Shown here piece by piece: positions 17,743-27,181 of a DNA stretch of 60,849 bases. The position numbers and the translations under genes were made by a program. This stretch comes from an uncultured Eubacteriales bacterium. Lineage in GTDB: Bacteria > Bacillota > Clostridia > Christensenellales > CAG-138. Each line of letters opens with the position of its first letter. Position 1 is the stretch's first letter. The notes beneath the pieces were generated by a model. That model was not told where the DNA came from. It saw nothing but the letters and a program-made list of their open reading frames with translations, and made no database searches. The stretch is from positions 1 to 60,849 of the forward strand of contig URSN01000001.1 of NCBI GenBank assembly GCA_900550525.1. Direction: 5' to 3'.

Positions 17743-19947
17743 ATGCAGATCACCGGTACGATACAAGCCATCATCTATCGCAACGCCGACAACGGCTGGA
17801 CGGTGCTGGAGCTTACCGCCGAGAACGGCGAACGCCTTTCGGTCGTGGGCACGCTACCGCTGTGCGCCGTGGGCGAGCGGGTGGAGCTGGAGGGCGCGTT
17901 CGTCACGCACCCGCGCTACGGCCGCCAGTTCAAGGCCTCGTCCGCCAAAACGCTCGCGCCCGCCACGCTTGCGGCCATCGAGGGTTACCTGGGCAGCGGC
18001 GTGATCAAGGGCGTCGGCGCGTCCCCGGCGCACGCCATCGTCGCCCACTTCGGCATGGATACGCTCTCCGTGCTGGACGAGCAGCCCGAACGCCTGACGG
18101 AGATCCCGGGCATCGGCAAAAAGCGCGGCGCGCTGATCGCCGCCTCCTATCGCGACAACCGGCAGATGCGCGACGTGATGCTCGCGCTCGAACCGTACGG
18201 CGTGACGGTAAACCAGGCGTGGAAGCTGTACCGCATCTACGGCGAGGGCTGCATCGCGCGCATCGAGGAAAACCCGTACCAGATCATCGCGGACGTGGAC
18301 GGCATCGGTTTTGTAACGGCCGACCGCATCGCGCAGAACGTGAGCGGCTTCTCGTTCGATTCGCCCGCGCGGCTGCGCGCCGGGCTGCTGTACGCGCTCG
18401 CGCAGGGATGCGGCGAATACGGGCACACCTACCTGCCGCGCGCATCGCTGCGCGATTATGCGCAAAGGCTGCTGGGCGTCGGACAGGAGGCGCTGGCGGA
18501 CGCGCTTGACGAAATGATCGGCGCGCGCGAGGTCGTCTACCAGATGGTCGGCGATGTGGACGGCGTGTTCCAGCCGCGCCTGTGCGCCATGGAGAATGAG
18601 ATTGCGGCGCGCCTGATCAAGCTCGCCGCGCTGCCGGAGGTCAACCCGTTCCTTGAAGCGGCGGCAGCGGCGCCGCGCGGCAGCATCCGCCTTGCCCCGC
18701 AGCAGGCCGAGGCGGTGCGGCGGGCCATGACGCAGGGCGTGCTGGTCGTCACCGGCGGCCCCGGTACCGGCAAGACGACGATCATCCGCTGCATCACGGA
18801 GATCCTGACCGACATGCAGATGGAGTTTGCGCTGACCGCGCCCACGGGCCGCGCCGCCAAGCGCATGAGCGAGGCGACCGGCTGCGAGGCCAGAACGCTG
18901 CACCGCCTGCTCGAATACGTCCCGGGCGAGGGCTTCAAGCGCAACGCGGACGACCCGCTGCTCTATGACATGATCATCGTGGACGAGGCGTCCATGGTGG
19001 ATGTGCCGCTGCTGCACGCGCTGCTGGCGGCCATCCCGGCGGGCACGCGGCTGATCATGGTCGGCGACAGCGACCAGCTTCCCTCCGTCGGCCCGGGGGA
19101 CGCGCTGCGCGACATCATCGCAAGCGGCGTCATCCGCGTCGTGCGGCTGACGGAGATCTTCCGCCAGGCGCAGCAGAGCCTGATCGTCACCAACGCGCAC
19201 CGCATCAACGCCGGACGCATGCCGCTGCTGGACAACGGCGCGCAAAGCGATTTCCGTTTTGAGGAATACCAGTCGCAGGAGCAGGCGCTCGAACGCGTGC
19301 TCGGCCTCTGCGCGCACCCGGATGCGTCCCTGCCGGTGGGCGAGCCGCTCATGGATATCCAGGTGCTCGCGCCGATGAAAAAGGGGCCGCTGGGCGTATA
19401 CAACCTCAATGCGCGCCTTCAGGCGGCGCTGAACCCGCCGTCGCCGGACAAGGCGGAGCACGCCTTTGGCGAGCGCATCCTGCGCGTGGGGGACAAGGTC
19501 ATGCAGGTGCAGAACAACTACAAGGTCGAGTGGACCAGGCGCGGGCCAAACGGCGCGTCCATCGAGGGGGCGGGCGCGTGCATCGGCGATCTCGGCTCGG
19601 TTTACCGCATCGACTACGTCGTGATTCGCGTCTCCTTCCTCTTTGACGACGACCGCCTTGCCCACTACGAGTTCACGCAGTCGGACGAGATCGAGCTGGC
19701 CTACTGCATCTCCATCCACAAGAGCCAGGGCAGCGAATTCCCGGTCGTGATCCTGCCGCTGTGCGGCGGGCCGCCGGTGCTGCTCACGCGAAACCTCCTC
19801 TACACCGCGCTCACGCGCGCCAGGCGGCAGGTCGTCTGCCTGGGCAGGCGCGAAACGGTCGCCGCCATGGTGCAGAACAACCGCGACATGCGCCGCTATA
19901 CGGCGCTGGCCGTCCGCCTGCGGGAATGGCAGGCGCTGCAGCGGTGA
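17743..19947 (+). CDS. recD2: RecD2-type ATP-dependent DNA helicase
   Basis: This SF1B helicase of 734 residues unwinds 5'-to-3' and works in DNA repair without RecBC. It has an N-terminal OB-like region, then helix-hairpin-helix repeats (IPGIGKKRG near 122). Walker A is GGPGTGKTT at 338-346, the DEAS box lies near 411, and the C-terminal SH3-like and YTALTRAR motifs are present. The ATG at 17743 lies three bases after the upstream stop. Its stop overlaps the comF start. Confidence 0.95.
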   Translation: MQITGTIQAIIYRNADNGWTVLELTAENGERLSVVGTLPLCAVGERVELEGAFVTHPRYGRQFKASSAKTLAPATLAAIEGYLGSGVIKGVGASPAHAIVAHFGMDTLSVLDEQPERLTEIPGIGKKRGALIAASYRDNRQMRDVMLALEPYGVTVNQAWKLYRIYGEGCIARIEENPYQIIADVDGIGFVTADRIAQNVSGFSFDSPARLRAGLLYALAQGCGEYGHTYLPRASLRDYAQRLLGVGQEALADALDEMIGAREVVYQMVGDVDGVFQPRLCAMENEIAARLIKLAALPEVNPFLEAAAAAPRGSIRLAPQQAEAVRRAMTQGVLVVTGGPGTGKTTIIRCITEILTDMQMEFALTAPTGRAAKRMSEATGCEARTLHRLLEYVPGEGFKRNADDPLLYDMIIVDEASMVDVPLLHALLAAIPAGTRLIMVGDSDQLPSVGPGDALRDIIASGVIRVVRLTEIFRQAQQSLIVTNAHRINAGRMPLLDNGAQSDFRFEEYQSQEQALERVLGLCAHPDASLPVGEPLMDIQVLAPMKKGPLGVYNLNARLQAALNPPSPDKAEHAFGERILRVGDKVMQVQNNYKVEWTRRGPNGASIEGAGACIGDLGSVYRIDYVVIRVSFLFDDDRLAHYEFTQSDEIELAYCISIHKSQGSEFPVVILPLCGGPPVLLTRNLLYTALTRARRQVVCLGRRETVAAMVQNNRDMRRYTALAVRLREWQALQR

Positions 19948-20588
19948 GCGGCCGCGCCGTGCGCGCTCTCCTCGACGCGCTGTATCCGGATATCGCCTGC
20001 CCGCTCTGCGGCAGGGAGGGCGTCGCGCGCCGCCCGGACGCCGCCGGCGCGGACTGCGCGAGCGCGCTGCGCCGCGGCCCCGCCCCCGTGCATACCGACC
20101 CGCTCGACGGGCGCGCGGCGGCCTACTTCTACGAGGGGCCGGCGCGCGAGGCGGTGCTGCGGCTCAAATACGGCGGGGCCACCTATCTGGCGGACTTTTT
20201 CGCCGCCGGGCTGGACCTGCCGGCGGACTGGGAGATCGTCTGCATCGTGCCGGTGCCGCTGCACTGGACACGGCTGCTGCGGCGCGGCTACAATCAGAGC
20301 GAGATGCTCGCCCGCGCCCTGGCGCAGCGGTATCCCGGCCTGCCCGTGCGCACCGATGTGCTGCGCCGCGCGCGCCGGACGCGGTCGCAGACGTCGCTGA
20401 ACGCCGCACAGCGCAAGAAGAACCTGCGCGGCGCGTTCGCCGCCTCCCCGCTCGTGGAGGGCCTGTCCGTCCTGCTGGTGGACGACGTGGCGACCACGCG
20501 CGCCACGCTCGGCGCCTGCGCACGGGCGCTCAAGCGGCGCGGCGCAAAGCGCGTGTACGCCGCCTGCGCCTGCGCGGCGATTGAATGA
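19944..20588 (+). CDS. ComF-family phosphoribosyltransferase-like protein
   Basis: ComF proteins take part in DNA uptake and recombination-linked functions. This one has 214 residues from a GTG that overlaps the recD2 stop as GTGA; an ATG at 19926 is the alternative start. The phosphoribosyltransferase motif VLLVDDVATTRATL lies near residue 180. A CPLC pair at the N-terminus is present, but only one further Cys follows where the family usually has a second pair. The GYNQSE motif is conserved. Confidence 0.85.
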   Translation: MSGRAVRALLDALYPDIACPLCGREGVARRPDAAGADCASALRRGPAPVHTDPLDGRAAAYFYEGPAREAVLRLKYGGATYLADFFAAGLDLPADWEIVCIVPVPLHWTRLLRRGYNQSEMLARALAQRYPGLPVRTDVLRRARRTRSQTSLNAAQRKKNLRGAFAASPLVEGLSVLLVDDVATTRATLGACARALKRRGAKRVYAACACAAIE

Positions 20589-20598
20589 GACGCCCGCC

Positions 20599-20862
20599 TC
20601 AGCCGGGCTGCTGCGCGCGGCATTTGTATTTGCGGTAGGTCGCCTGTCCGCCGCGGATGTGCCGTTCCGCCTTGTTGCGGTCGAGCACGGCGCGCACCTG
20701 TGCGGCCATGCCGGGATTGAGCGTCCGCAGCCGTTCGCTGACGTCCTTGTGCACGGTCGATTTGCTGATCTTGAAGATGCGCGCGGCGTCGCGCACGGTT
20801 GCGCCGTTTTCGATGATATAGGCGGCAGACTGGAAGATCCTCTCCTCGATATAATCGCGCAA
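20599..20862 (-). CDS. spoIIID: Sporulation regulator SpoIIID
   Basis: This mother-cell DNA-binding regulator switches gene expression during sporulation. It has 87 residues, close to the known length. The helix-turn-helix reads ATVRDAARIFKISKSTVHKDVSERL (about 21-45), and the basic C-terminal helix RHIRGGQATYRKYKCR is conserved. It is divergent from spoVT across 184 bases. Confidence 0.95.
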   Translation of the reverse strand: MRDYIEERIFQSAAYIIENGATVRDAARIFKISKSTVHKDVSERLRTLNPGMAAQVRAVLDRNKAERHIRGGQATYRKYKCRAQQPG

Positions 20863-20896
20863 TGCATCGTCCCCCCATCGAACCGTTTGCTAAAGC

Positions 20897-20926
20897 GTAT
20901 GACTCCGACGGCGGCGATAGTACAAA
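20897..20926 (-). promoter_or_regulatory. Possible SigE promoter of spoIIID
   Basis: The minus strand reads GTACTAT, 15 bases, CATACGCT. The -10 resembles the SigE consensus CATACAMT; the -35 match is partial. In Bacillus subtilis spoIIID is SigE-dependent, which supports the reading. Coordinates are approximate. Confidence 0.3.
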
Positions 20927-21046
20927 AGCGGCGCGCCGGGCGCGGCGGCGCTCTGCTGCGCGCATAATTGCGGCGCGCCGGCAAACACTACTGGAAAACA
21001 CGATCCATCCCCTGGATGGAACGGCTGGCACGGGAGGAAAACACGT

Positions 21047-21598
21047 TTGAAGGCAACCGGAATCGTAAGGCGTATCGATGAGCTGGGGCGCGTCGTCATC
21101 CCCAAGGAGATCCGCCGCACGCTGCGCATCCACGAGGGGAGCCCGCTCGAGATCTATACCGACCACGAGGGCGGCATCATCCTGAAAAAGTATTCGCCGG
21201 TGAGCGAGCTGGCATCCTTTGCAAGCGAGTTTGCGAGCACGCTGCACCAGATGTTCTCGCTCAATGCGGCGATCTGCGACAAGGATGCGGTGGTCGCCTG
21301 CGCGGGCGGCTGCCGGCGCGAATACGCCGAACAGCGCATCACGGACGAGGTGGAGCGGGCCATCGCCGCGCGCGGCGTGGTCGTCCAGAACGCGGCGGAC
21401 GGGCACGTGATGCCGATCGTGGAAAAGGCGAGCCGCACGCCGCAATCGCTGCTGCTCGTCCCCATCATCGCGCAGGGGGACGCCATCGGCGCGGTGAGCC
21501 GGCTCGCCCCCGGGGATGGGCCGGCCGCCTCCGGCGACGCGGTGAGCAATCCCGCCCAGACCTTTGCGGCGTTGTTGGGCCGGCTGAGGGTGGCGTAA
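21047..21598 (+). CDS. spoVT: Stage V sporulation protein T
   Basis: SpoVT is an AbrB-like regulator active in the forespore. The 183 residues have the N-terminal swapped-hairpin domain (TGIVRRIDELGRVVIPKEIRRTLRI-type, 4-28) and a C-terminal GAF-like domain. The start is a TTG at 21047 with GGGAGG nine bases upstream. No closer ATG gives the conserved N-terminus. Confidence 0.95.
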   Translation: MKATGIVRRIDELGRVVIPKEIRRTLRIHEGSPLEIYTDHEGGIILKKYSPVSELASFASEFASTLHQMFSLNAAICDKDAVVACAGGCRREYAEQRITDEVERAIAARGVVVQNAADGHVMPIVEKASRTPQSLLLVPIIAQGDAIGAVSRLAPGDGPAASGDAVSNPAQTFAALLGRLRVA

Positions 21599-21641
21599 TG
21601 CGCCGCGCGCAAAAATTGCCGCGCGGCGCGCGGCGGTCAGC

Positions 21642-22472
21642 TCAAAGCCATTTCTTGTACCGGAACACGAGGAAGCATACGCCGCAGACGACCACGCTGA
21701 GCAGGATGACGAACGGGTAGCCAAGCGCCCACTGATACTCCGGCATGGAGAAGTTCATTCCGTACCAGCCGGCAATCAGCGACAGCGGCAGGAAGATGGC
21801 CGTCAGCACGGTGAACGCCTTCATCAGCTGGTTCTGCTCGTAATCGAGCTGCGCCTGGTACGCCTCGCGCACCTGCGTGACATATTCGCTCAGGTGCATC
21901 ACATAGCCGAGCAGGCGGTCGATGTGCCGGTCCAGCGTCTCAAAGCCGCGGCGCTGCCCGCCGACAAGCGCGCCGGCCGCATCGCCGCAGAGAAACTCCG
22001 TCACCTGCGCAAGCTGTTCATAATAGCGCTTGAGGCGCAGCAGCGAACGGCGGAAGCCCACGATGCGGCCGCCCGTCGCGCGGCTCACGCGCCTGGCGGT
22101 GAGCAGCGCGTCCTCGAGGTCCGTTACGGCAGCTTCGAGGCGTTCGAGCGCGTCCACATCCCCCTCCGTCAGCGCCTCCAGAAACCGGCACAGCGCCTGC
22201 GCGGGCGGGAACGCTTCCTGCTCCCGCATCAGACCGGCGCAGCGGCCGTCGTCGGTAAAGAGCAGCATCCGCTCCCGGTCGAGACAAATGCAGATCTGCC
22301 GGCGCGCGGTTCCGCCGCCGGCGTCGTCCTGCACGGGAAACTTCAGCAGCAGCATCCCGTCCGGCAGCGCCGCGCACAGATGGCGCCGGCTGCGCAGGCG
22401 CTGCAGCAGCTCGCTGCCGATCATGGGGCGCAGCGCCTCAAGATCCGCTGCGCCGTGTACGGTGAGCGTCAT
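21642..22472 (-). CDS. CorA-family magnesium transporter
   Basis: This is a divalent cation channel of 276 residues. The long helical cytoplasmic domain is followed by two C-terminal membrane helices, with the signature GMNF between them (YGMNFSMPEY). The N-terminal domain is shorter than in Escherichia coli CorA, as is usual for Firmicutes homologues. The start at 22472 has GGAGG seven bases upstream and overlaps the ybaK stop as ATGA. Confidence 0.92.
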   Translation of the reverse strand: MTLTVHGAADLEALRPMIGSELLQRLRSRRHLCAALPDGMLLLKFPVQDDAGGGTARRQICICLDRERMLLFTDDGRCAGLMREQEAFPPAQALCRFLEALTEGDVDALERLEAAVTDLEDALLTARRVSRATGGRIVGFRRSLLRLKRYYEQLAQVTEFLCGDAAGALVGGQRRGFETLDRHIDRLLGYVMHLSEYVTQVREAYQAQLDYEQNQLMKAFTVLTAIFLPLSLIAGWYGMNFSMPEYQWALGYPFVILLSVVVCGVCFLVFRYKKWL

Positions 22473-22948
22473 GGGACCGCCTCCTCCGCCACATCGCCAA
22501 AGACGACGGGCAGCATCCCCGCGAGCGCGTCGGGCGAGAGCTCGATCTGATAGCCGATGCGCCCGGCGCTGCAAAACAGCGTGGGCAGCGCGGCGGCCGT
22601 TTCGTGCACGAAGGTGGGGAACTGTTTTTTCATGCCGATGGGCGAACAGCCGCCGTGCACATAGCCCGTCAGCGGCAGCAGATCGCGCTGCGGCAGGAGC
22701 GATACGGCCTTCTCGCCCGCAAGGGCCGCAGCTTTTTTCAGGTCGAGTTCGGCGGACACGGGGACGAGGAATACATAGTGCGCGCCGCTCCTGCCGCGCG
22801 CTACGAGCGTTTTGAACACGCGCGCCGGGTCCTCGCCAAGCGTCGCGGCGACCTCCAGCCCGGACAGCGCGCCCGTACCCGCATAGCAATGCGGCGTGTA
22901 GGGGATCTTCTTCTTATCGAGCAGGCGCATCACGTTCGTCTTTTCCAT
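22469..22948 (-). CDS. ybaK: YbaK/EbsC-type Cys-tRNA(Pro) deacylase
   Basis: This free-standing editing enzyme hydrolyses misacylated Cys-tRNA(Pro). The 159 residues show the family N-terminus (TNVMRLLDKKKIPY), the FKTLV segment, the catalytic-pocket lysine region and the GYVHGGCSPIG motif. It starts 13 bases after the upstream gene's stop and is followed by corA with overlap. Confidence 0.93.
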   Translation of the reverse strand: MEKTNVMRLLDKKKIPYTPHCYAGTGALSGLEVAATLGEDPARVFKTLVARGRSGAHYVFLVPVSAELDLKKAAALAGEKAVSLLPQRDLLPLTGYVHGGCSPIGMKKQFPTFVHETAAALPTLFCSAGRIGYQIELSPDALAGMLPVVFGDVAEEAVP

Positions 22949-22961
22949 CCGCTCCCCCGCC

Positions 22962-24278
22962 CTACTCCGCCTCTGCGGCCGCGCCGTCCGCCGGCTCGTC
23001 CGTCATCAGGCGCAGGATCGTCCGGTCCGTCTCGCACATGCCGTCGTGCGCCAGCACGCCGTAGTTGGATATGGTCTGATCGACGGTGCCGGCGACGAGT
23101 CCCTCCCCGCCGGCCACGGTCCTGCCCGCGCGCGCCAGCTCAAACCCGAGCACGGCCGCGTCGACCGCGCTGGCGATCTTTGCCGCGCAGGAGGGCTTTG
23201 CCCCGTCGCAGACGATGCCGGCCACGTTGGCCAGCGTGTTTTCCACCGTTGCCAGCACGCCCGAAAACGGGAGATCGTGCAGGTAGGCGATGGCGGCGCC
23301 GCTGCCGCATGCCGCCGAAACAGCGCCGCAATAGGCCGACAGGCGGCCGATGGACGCCTTTTGATACAGCGAAACGAGGTTGCTCAGCGCCAGCGCGCGC
23401 AGGAGCTTCTCCTCGCCGCTGCCGAGCGCTTCTGCAAACGCGATGACCGGCAGCGAGACCGTCGCGCCCTGGTTGCCGCTGCCGGCGTTGATGACCACCG
23501 GCAGCGTGCAGCCGCTCATGCGCGCGTCCGACGCGGCGGCGGCAAGCGCGCGCGCCCGCACCTCGGGCGCATTTCCGCGGCTTTGCAGGAGCGTCTGCCC
23601 CACGCACAGGCCGTAATCGCTGCGCAGCCCTTCCGACGCGATGGCGAGGTTGCAGCTGATCTGGCGCGCGAGCATGTCGCGGATGCGGCAAAGCGGCACC
23701 GTATCCGCAAACGCGTAGATGCTCTCAAGCGTCATGCCCGCGGCATAGCCGCGGCTGTCCGCATCGCTGCGTTCCTCGCACGGGCATTGCAGCAGCACGC
23801 GGCCGTTGCGCTCGATGCGGACGATGTTCGTATGCGCGTGCATGATCTCCACAAGCGCCCGGTCGTCCCCGGCGAATGCCTCCACGGTGAAGTGCAGCTT
23901 CGCCTCGCTCTCCAGCAGCGAAACGGCGCAGATCTCCGGCCGCTGCATGAGCGCCGTGCACAGGGCGATGTGCTCCGGCGTCACATCCTCGAGCACCTCC
24001 ATGCGCTTTGCCGCATTGCCGCCGATGGCGCCGATGAGCACCGCCGCGCGCACGCCCTTGAGCCCGTTGGTATTGGGCACGATGACGGATTTGACGTTTT
24101 TGAGGATATTGCCGCACACGGCCACGGAAAACCGCTCCGGCAGGACGCCCAGCACCTCGCGCGCGCGGGCGCTGGCATAGGCGAGCGCGATGGGCTCCGT
24201 GCAGCCGAGCGCCGGCACCAGCTCGCGCTCGAGCAGGGCGACGAAGCGGTCCTCCAGTTCCTGCGGTATGCGTTCCAT
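22962..24278 (-). CDS. L-cysteine desulfidase / serine dehydratase-like Fe-S protein (CyuA/YhaM, UPF0597)
   Basis: The family degrades L-cysteine to pyruvate, ammonia and sulfide using a 4Fe-4S cluster. The 438 residues include LGCTEPIALAYA near 23-34 with a conserved cysteine, a GNILKNVKSVIVPN segment, an INAGSGNQG substrate loop, and C-terminal CDGAKPSCAAKI with further cluster ligands. The ATG at 24278 gives the family start; no strong ribosome site is seen. It is upstream of ybaK and corA on the same strand. Confidence 0.88.
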   Translation of the reverse strand: MERIPQELEDRFVALLERELVPALGCTEPIALAYASARAREVLGVLPERFSVAVCGNILKNVKSVIVPNTNGLKGVRAAVLIGAIGGNAAKRMEVLEDVTPEHIALCTALMQRPEICAVSLLESEAKLHFTVEAFAGDDRALVEIMHAHTNIVRIERNGRVLLQCPCEERSDADSRGYAAGMTLESIYAFADTVPLCRIRDMLARQISCNLAIASEGLRSDYGLCVGQTLLQSRGNAPEVRARALAAAASDARMSGCTLPVVINAGSGNQGATVSLPVIAFAEALGSGEEKLLRALALSNLVSLYQKASIGRLSAYCGAVSAACGSGAAIAYLHDLPFSGVLATVENTLANVAGIVCDGAKPSCAAKIASAVDAAVLGFELARAGRTVAGGEGLVAGTVDQTISNYGVLAHDGMCETDRTILRLMTDEPADGAAAEAE

Positions 24279-24365
24279 GTCGGCAGCCCCCTGTTTGCGG
24301 TGATTGTATGGGTATACTGTATCACGATTTCCCGGGCGCTGCAACGGTTCGGCCGATAATGGCGC

Positions 24366-24396
24366 TTGACAGCGGGCATGTGCAGCATCGTATAAT
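24366..24396 (+). promoter_or_regulatory. Promoter of the DUF362 ferredoxin gene
   Basis: TTGACA (24366-24371) and TATAAT (24391-24396) both match consensus perfectly but are 19 bases apart. Confidence 0.6.
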
Positions 24397-24464
24397 AACA
24401 AGGACGGGCCGCGCCGCCCCGGCGGGCTGCCGGCCGGCATATCTGCAAGATGGGAGAACAGGTC

Positions 24465-25595
24465 ATGGAAAAGGCAAGGGTTTATTATACGGATTTCCGC
24501 ACGGTCGCTTTTTCCGACGGACTGCCGAAGAAGCTGCAAAAGCTGTGCAGGGCCGCCGGGATCGGGCAGATCGACATGAACGGCAAGTTCGTCGCCATCA
24601 AGATGCACTTTGGCGAGCTGGGCAACGTCAGCTACCTGCGCCCAAACTATGCGCGCGCCGTGGTCGAACTCGTGCGCGAGCAGGGCGGCAGGCCGTTTTT
24701 GACGGACTGCAACACCATGTACCCCGGCAAGCGCAAAAACGCGCTGGAGCACCTGGAGTGCGCGTGGGAAAACGGGTTCACGCCGCTGTCCGCCGGCTGC
24801 CCGCTGCTCATCGCGGACGGCCTCAAGGGCACAGACGACGTGGCCGTGCCGGTCGCAGGCGGCGAGTTCGTCAAAGAGGCGCGCATCGGCCGCGCCGTCA
24901 TGGACGCGGACGTATTCATCAGCCTGACGCACTTCAAGGGCCACGAGGCGGCCGGCTTTGGCGGGGCGATCAAGAACATCGGCATGGGCTGCGGCTCACG
25001 CGCCGGCAAGAAGGAACAGCACAGCAACGGGCAGGCGCGCGTCAATCCGGAGCGCTGCCGCGGCTGCCGCCGCTGCGAGCGCGAATGTGCAAACGACGGG
25101 CTCGTGTTCGATGCGGGGGCGCGCAAGATGACCGTGGACACGCGCCATTGCGTCGGCTGCGGCCGGTGCCTGGGCGCGTGCAATTTCGATGCGATCTCGT
25201 TTGCGGACAGCGCCGCCGTGTATGAGCTCAACTGCCGCATGGCCGAGTATGCCAAGGCCGTCGTGGACGGCCGGCCCTCGTTCCACATTTCACTCGTGAT
25301 GGACATCTCGCCCAACTGCGACTGCCATTGCGAGAACGACGCGCCGATCCTGCCGGATATCGGCATGTTCGCCTCGTTCGACCCGCTGGCGCTCGACCAG
25401 GCCTGCGCGGACGCCTGCCTGGCGGCGGACCCCATGCCGAACAGCCAGCTTTCCGACAACCTGAAAAAGCCCGGGTTTGTGGACCGGCACGACCACTTCG
25501 TCAACAGCACGCCGGAGTCCGAATGGAAGAGCTGCCTTGCGCATGCGGAGAAGATTGGCCTCGGCACGCGCAGCTATGAGCTGATCCGCGTCTGA
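24465..25595 (+). CDS. DUF362 domain protein with two 4Fe-4S clusters
   Basis: The 376-residue protein starts with a DUF362 domain (residues ~1-180, with IKMHFGELGN and LTHFKGHEAAGFGGAIKNIGMG). A bacterial ferredoxin domain follows with CRGCRRCERECAND and CVGCGRCLGACNFD, binding two 4Fe-4S clusters. Such proteins are common in anaerobes and are thought to be electron carriers of unknown partner. ATG at 24465 has GGAG eight bases upstream. Confidence 0.9.
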   Translation: MEKARVYYTDFRTVAFSDGLPKKLQKLCRAAGIGQIDMNGKFVAIKMHFGELGNVSYLRPNYARAVVELVREQGGRPFLTDCNTMYPGKRKNALEHLECAWENGFTPLSAGCPLLIADGLKGTDDVAVPVAGGEFVKEARIGRAVMDADVFISLTHFKGHEAAGFGGAIKNIGMGCGSRAGKKEQHSNGQARVNPERCRGCRRCERECANDGLVFDAGARKMTVDTRHCVGCGRCLGACNFDAISFADSAAVYELNCRMAEYAKAVVDGRPSFHISLVMDISPNCDCHCENDAPILPDIGMFASFDPLALDQACADACLAADPMPNSQLSDNLKKPGFVDRHDHFVNSTPESEWKSCLAHAEKIGLGTRSYELIRV

Positions 25596-25610
25596 GCGGC
25601 GGAGGATACG

Positions 25611-25649
25611 GAAAAACGGCAGCCGGGCGATGCCCGGCTGCCGTTTTTC
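25611..25649. terminator. Bidirectional terminator
   Basis: A near-perfect 18-bp stem (25611-25628 with 25632-25649) has A and T runs built into its arms, so it can act on both strands. It lies between the convergent DUF362 gene and the HAD hydrolase gene. Confidence 0.9.
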
Positions 25650-25679
25650 CTGCTGCAAAGGATCTGCGGCAAAGCGCGC

Positions 25680-26285
25680 CTACAGCGCGACGCCCATCGC
25701 AGCCAGCTCGCCGAGCAGGCGCTCCACGCCGCGGAATACGAGGCCGTGCATGCCGGCGTGTATCGCGCCCTCGACGTTGAGGCTCAGATCGTCGATGAAC
25801 ACGCACTCGCCCGCGTCGAGATGGAACTCGTCGCAAAACGCCCGGTAGATGGCGCTCTCCGGCTTGAGCAGGTGCCAGTCCGCCGAGAAGAACAGGCCGT
25901 TGAAGCAGTCGTAGCCGGGCAGGCGCGGCGCATAGGCATGGATCGTTTTGGCAGCGTTGGACAGCAGGTAGACCCCGTATCCGGCCGTCCGGAGACGGCG
26001 GATGAGCGCGTCCATCCCGTCGATGGGCGCCGCGCCCTCATGCCAGTTGTTGAGGATTTGGCCGACCGCGCCGTGCAGGCGCGCCGGGAGCCGCGCGGAG
26101 ATCGAGCGGATCGCCTGCGCCTGTTCGATGGCCCCGCGGTCGAGCTGCACCCATTCGACCGAGCCGAACAGCTCGTCCATGATCAGCGCATGATCGCCCG
26201 GGTCGGGCGCGTAGCGCGTGCAGTACTTTGAAAAATCATAGCGGATGAGCACGCCGCCCATATCGAACACAACGTTGCGGATCAT
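25680..26285 (-). CDS. HAD-superfamily hydrolase
   Basis: This is a phosphatase-like enzyme of 201 residues. It has FDMGGVL at 8-14 with the nucleophile Asp, LLSNA near 117, a lysine-proline-containing LLKPE segment and FIDDLSLN near 165. The glycine at DxD position three is typical of the YihX-like subgroup. Substrate unknown. It overlaps the ylmD stop as ATGA and ends the nrdR-ylmD operon. Confidence 0.9.
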   Translation of the reverse strand: MIRNVVFDMGGVLIRYDFSKYCTRYAPDPGDHALIMDELFGSVEWVQLDRGAIEQAQAIRSISARLPARLHGAVGQILNNWHEGAAPIDGMDALIRRLRTAGYGVYLLSNAAKTIHAYAPRLPGYDCFNGLFFSADWHLLKPESAIYRAFCDEFHLDAGECVFIDDLSLNVEGAIHAGMHGLVFRGVERLLGELAAMGVAL

Positions 26286-27181
26286 TGCCGCGCCTCCTTT
26301 GCGCCGCAGCCGCCGGCCGGCCCGCACGGCAGCAGCCCGAGATACGCCGCCATGCCGCCGGTCTGCCCGCGGTCGCGCCGGTGGGAATAGAGGCGGCCGT
26401 CCTCCATCGTGCACACGCCCATGAGCGAGAGCCGTTCGGGCAGGACGCCCGCTTCAAAAAACTGCGCGGCGGCCACGCGCCACAGATCCACATACGCCTT
26501 GCCGGGCCTGCCGGGACGGCGGCAATCCGCCGCCGGGAACGCGCGCTCGAACGCATCCGCCACGTCCTCGCCCACTTCAAAGCAGGCGGGGCAGATGGAC
26601 GGGCCGATGCCGGCGATAAGATCCGCCGGCTCGCAGCCAAAACATTCCCGCAGCCGGGCGACGAGCGCCGCGCCGATGCCGCCGAGCGCGCCGCGCCAGC
26701 CCGCATGGGCCAGCCCGACGGCGCGGCGCACGGGATCGACCGCGTAAAACGCCATGCAGTCGGCGTGGCCGGTGACGAGCGTCACGGCCGGGTCGTCCGT
26801 CACGAGCGCGTCGCAGGGCGGCAGCGGCGGCAGCGTATAGCCCGCGCCGCAGTCGCGCCGGTCCACGCGGCGCACGGTCACGCCGTGCTCATAGGTATCC
26901 ATGACCATACTTTCTTCCGAAAAGCCGGCCGCTGCGGCAAGGATGCGGTAGTTCTCCATCGTCCGCTCGCGCGGCTCGATCCCGCGCGAGAAGCTGAGGT
27001 TGAGCGAGGAGAGCGGCCCTTCGCTCACGCCGCCGGTGCGCGCGGTGAAGCCATGGCGCACAAAGGGCAGCGCCGAAAGCGATGGCAGCGTGAAGATGCC
27101 GACGCCGCCGGCAGATTCCGTATACCCATAGCCGCGGCGCACCTTTTCGTAGGCGCGCGCAAAGGATTCCCGCGCGGTCAT
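26282..27181 (-). CDS. YlmD/YfiH-type laccase-domain purine nucleoside enzyme
   Basis: The family (formerly polyphenol oxidase) has purine nucleoside phosphorylase and adenosine deaminase activity. The 299-residue protein has the metal-binding histidine motif [10 protein letters not shown] near 136-145, the [11 protein letters not shown] motif and a late [14 protein letters not shown] segment. It is translationally coupled to nrdR upstream and the HAD gene downstream, both by ATGA. Confidence 0.92.
   Translation of the reverse strand: MTARESFARAYEKVRRGYGYTESAGGVGIFTLPSLSALPFVRHGFTARTGGVSEGPLSSLNLSFSRGIEPRERTMENYRILAAAAGFSEESMVMDTYEHGVTVRRVDRRDCGAGYTLPPLPPCDALVTDDPAVTLVTGHADCMAFYAVDPVRRAVGLAHAGWRGALGGIGAALVARLRECFGCEPADLIAGIGPSICPACFEVGEDVADAFERAFPAADCRRPGRPGKAYVDLWRVAAAQFFEAGVLPERLSLMGVCTMEDGRLYSHRRDRGQTGGMAAYLGLLPCGPAGGCGAKEARQ

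Noticed and set aside
15391..17766. A ~790-codon minus-strand frame across glyS and the permease gene
   Set aside because: Shadow of GC-rich coding DNA on the other strand; composition is biased and the real genes are certain.
20940..21046. Possible SigG promoter of spoVT
   Set aside because: A GCATA-like element exists, but no matching CATNNTA element lies 17-18 bases downstream.
24279..24360. Minus-strand promoter for the cysteine desulfidase-like gene (TTGCAG and TACAGT)
   Set aside because: Spacing is right but both hexamers match poorly; left out as too weak.
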